Below, piece by piece: positions 62,289-64,000 of a stretch of 64,000 nucleotides of DNA; the first letter of the stretch is position 1, and the number at the start of each line of letters is the position of its first letter. The stretch spans positions 124,001-188,000 of the forward strand of contig NZ_JAKZFT010000001.1 of the NCBI RefSeq assembly GCF_022808985.1, written 5' to 3'. This DNA is from Geotalea sp. SG265 (GTDB lineage: Bacteria; Desulfobacterota; Desulfuromonadia; Geobacterales; Geobacteraceae). The position numbers and the translations under genes are program-made. The notes under the pieces are model-generated. The model was not told the DNA's origin. It saw only the letters and a list, made by a program, of their open reading frames with translations, and ran no database searches.

Positions 62289-63272
62289 TCAGGTAAAATG
62301 ATTGTAGCCCGTCCGCCGCGGCTGATACGCCGAACCGTCGGCAGCGATAATGGCAAGGCCATCCCCTGCAGTAATTTCACCGATCACGGCAACGGCGACA
62401 CCACAGGAATCCAGACAGGAAAATACACGCTCCCTGAGCAGTGGGGGCGCCGTGAAGACAAGTTCGTAATCCTCCCCGCCCCCCAGGGCAAGGGCGAAGA
62501 AGTCCTCAGTAAAACTCGAAACATCTTTCCGGTACTGATCGGAAAGAGGCAGGCTCGCCAGGTCGAGCCGGGCTCCCACAGCCGATTTCTCCAGGATATG
62601 CCCCAGGTCAGCGAGCAGCCCGTCACTGACATCGATCATGGAAGTGGCCAGACCCGCCTCTGCCAGGGCAATGCCGGCTGCCACTCGCGGTTCCGGATCA
62701 AGGTGTCTTGAAACGGCCAGCCCCTCTCGCTCCCCCTGCCGCAGCAGCTCCAAGCCAAGGGCCGAATCGCCCAGAGTTCCCGTAACAAAAACCAGATCCC
62801 CCGGCTGTGCGCCGCTACGCCCTACCACCCGCCCAGGCAGCTGTTCACCGATGGCGGTCACAGAGATGGCCAGTCCCCCTTTGGACGAGCAGGTATCCCC
62901 CCCGATCAGGGTGACGCCGAATTGGTCTGCGCGCTCCATCATGCCGTGCATGAACCTGTCGAGAAACGCCAGTTCCAACTGTTGGGGTACGGCCAGCGAA
63001 AGCAGGTAATAGCGAGGTTTGGCACCCATGGCGGCCAGATCGGAGAGATTTACCGCCAGCGATTTCCGGCCGAGCCTAAGTGGATCGGTCAGGGTGAGGT
63101 CGAAGTGGACTCCTTCCACCAGCATGTCGGAGGTCACCAGCGCCAGGTGGCCGGGTGCCGGTTCAACGGCGGCGGCATCATCACCGATGCCGATGGGGAC
63201 AGTCGGCTGTTCTGCAATGGCAGCGGCAATCCGGTTGATAAAACCGAATTCGCCCAGGTCGCGTAACCTCAC
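62289..63272 (-). CDS. thiL: Thiamine-monophosphate kinase ThiL
   Basis: 327 residues from a GTG at 63272 overlapping the lon stop. PurM-like ATP-grasp features: VPIGIGDDAAAV, ALVTSDMLVEGVHFDL, LSDLAAMGAKPRYYLLSL and IDVSDGLLADLGHI. It phosphorylates ThMP to thiamine diphosphate. Convergent with yjbQ. Confidence 0.94.
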   Translation of the reverse strand: MRLRDLGEFGFINRIAAAIAEQPTVPIGIGDDAAAVEPAPGHLALVTSDMLVEGVHFDLTLTDPLRLGRKSLAVNLSDLAAMGAKPRYYLLSLAVPQQLELAFLDRFMHGMMERADQFGVTLIGGDTCSSKGGLAISVTAIGEQLPGRVVGRSGAQPGDLVFVTGTLGDSALGLELLRQGEREGLAVSRHLDPEPRVAAGIALAEAGLATSMIDVSDGLLADLGHILEKSAVGARLDLASLPLSDQYRKDVSSFTEDFFALALGGGEDYELVFTAPPLLRERVFSCLDSCGVAVAVIGEITAGDGLAIIAADGSAYQPRRTGYNHFT

Positions 63273-64000
63273 ACCTTCGCCCCCGCCACAATCCCTTTGC
63301 GGGATGGGACCAGAACCCGCGTCGTATGCGCCTTGGTCTTGGGAGGAATGGTCTTCGGCGTTCCCGGGGGGGTAGGCGGATATTTTTCCAGGGCAACCTT
63401 GAGCACATCGTCGATGGTACCGGCGAAGACGATCTTGACCTTCTTCAGGATATGGCGAGGGACGTCTTCAAGATCCTTGCGATTCTGCTCAGGAATGATA
63501 ATGGTAACGATGCCGAGCCGGATGGCAGCGAGGATCTTCTCCTTGAGCCCGCCGATGGGAAGAACTTTACCCCGCAGGGTAATCTCGCCGGTCATGGCCA
63601 CATCCTTTTTGACCGGAGTCTTGGTCAGCGCCGAAACCAGGGCGGTGGCCATAGTGACGCCGGCCGACGGGCCATCCTTGGGTATGGCTCCGGCAGGGAC
63701 ATGAACGTGAATATCCATGGCGCCATAGAAATCCTCCGCCAAGTGCAATTCCGCGGCACGAGTGCGAATGTAGGAGAGAGCCGCCTGGACCGACTCCTTC
63801 ATCACGTCTCCCAGCTGGCCGGTTAGGGATAGTCCCCCCTTTCCTTTCATGATCGTCGCTTCGATGAAGAGGACTTCCCCCCCCACGGGGGTCCAGGCCA
63901 GACCGGTAACGACCCCGATTTCGTTCTGCTTCATCTCCTCCTCGCGGATGAATCGGGGCGGTCCCAGGTATTTGGCAACGGTTGCGGCATTGATCAGGAA
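63269..64000 (-). CDS. lon: ATP-dependent Lon protease, C-terminal part (5' end outside window)
   Basis: About 243 residues to the window edge, open upstream. The proteolytic domain is present with catalytic Ser in KDGPSAGVTMAT and Lys in LPIGGLKEKILAA. FIREEEMKQNEIGVVTGLAW is the start of this domain. The C terminus carries a Pro/Lys-rich tail (about 40 residues) beyond the usual end. A GTGA overlap couples lon with thiL. Confidence 0.95.
   Translation of the reverse strand, partial: FLINAATVAKYLGPPRFIREEEMKQNEIGVVTGLAWTPVGGEVLFIEATIMKGKGGLSLTGQLGDVMKESVQAALSYIRTRAAELHLAEDFYGAMDIHVHVPAGAIPKDGPSAGVTMATALVSALTKTPVKKDVAMTGEITLRGKVLPIGGLKEKILAAIRLGIVTIIIPEQNRKDLEDVPRHILKKVKIVFAGTIDDVLKVALEKYPPTPPGTPKTIPPKTKAHTTRVLVPSRKGIVAGAKV

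Noticed and set aside
1-64000. tRNA, rRNA, complete insertion sequences or prophage genes
   Set aside because: No cloverleaf with a GTTCRANNC loop, no rRNA sequence, transposase, integrase or phage structural gene was recognised on reading both strands.

Overview
The window reads as chromosome of a GC-rich, Gram-negative anaerobe of the Desulfuromonadales, most likely a Geobacteraceae member (Geobacter/Geotalea type). This rests on gene content: a Tad locus, a def-fmt-DUF116 cluster, a fused homocysteine methyltransferase/methylenetetrahydrofolate reductase, several c-di-GMP proteins, a fragmentary chemosensory cluster, RimO, a DksA-type protein and Lon. The species call is inference; no rRNA or tRNA gene was seen. 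Genes are dense on both strands, with many 4-base stop/start overlaps and several TTG or GTG starts supported by good ribosome binding sites.

Layout. 1-8.6 kb: the distal Tad/Flp pilus locus (secretin cpaC, a Tad-domain protein, cpaE, cpaF, tadB, tadC), then a DUF192 protein and a TonB/TolA-like anchored protein. 8.6-11.2 kb: cydAB cytochrome bd oxidase on the minus strand. 11.2-15.1 kb: FRG-domain protein, nitroreductase, phospholipase D plus endonuclease/exonuclease/phosphatase pair. 15.1-20.5 kb: a seven-gene minus-strand run led by def and fmt. 20.6-27 kb: a TetR-controlled RND efflux operon whose pump and TolC-like outer membrane channel are encoded as one 1,497-residue ORF. 27-31.8 kb: Sel1-repeat protein, a small hemerythrin operon with a CRP/FNR-type site, an endonuclease V homologue and a FadL-type porin. 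32-40.2 kb: histidine kinase, sugar dehydrogenase, diguanylate cyclase and a thiolase-like protein lacking the usual catalytic cysteine.

40.5-50.1 kb: small metabolic genes, an aminotransferase behind a structured leader, then BON, PilZ, CheR, MCP, CheW and CheA. 50.2-56.8 kb: two tandem LolA-like carriers, YajQ, RimO, a DksA-type regulator, TtcA and a short siroheme sulfite-reductase-like protein. 56.8-64 kb: one-carbon and folate genes (fused MTHFR, FolK), DedA, transaldolase, TPR protein, YjbQ, ThiL and the C-terminal part of Lon.

The most unusual signal is not a gene. Five intergenic elements of 162-176 bases (near 11.0, 28.3, 33.5, 44.3 and 54.4 kb, in both orientations) share internal blocks and are closed by long inverted repeats. 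Their terminal stems differ in sequence yet stay paired; one stem position shows all four Watson-Crick pairs across the copies. This points to a dispersed, structure-selected hairpin element family.
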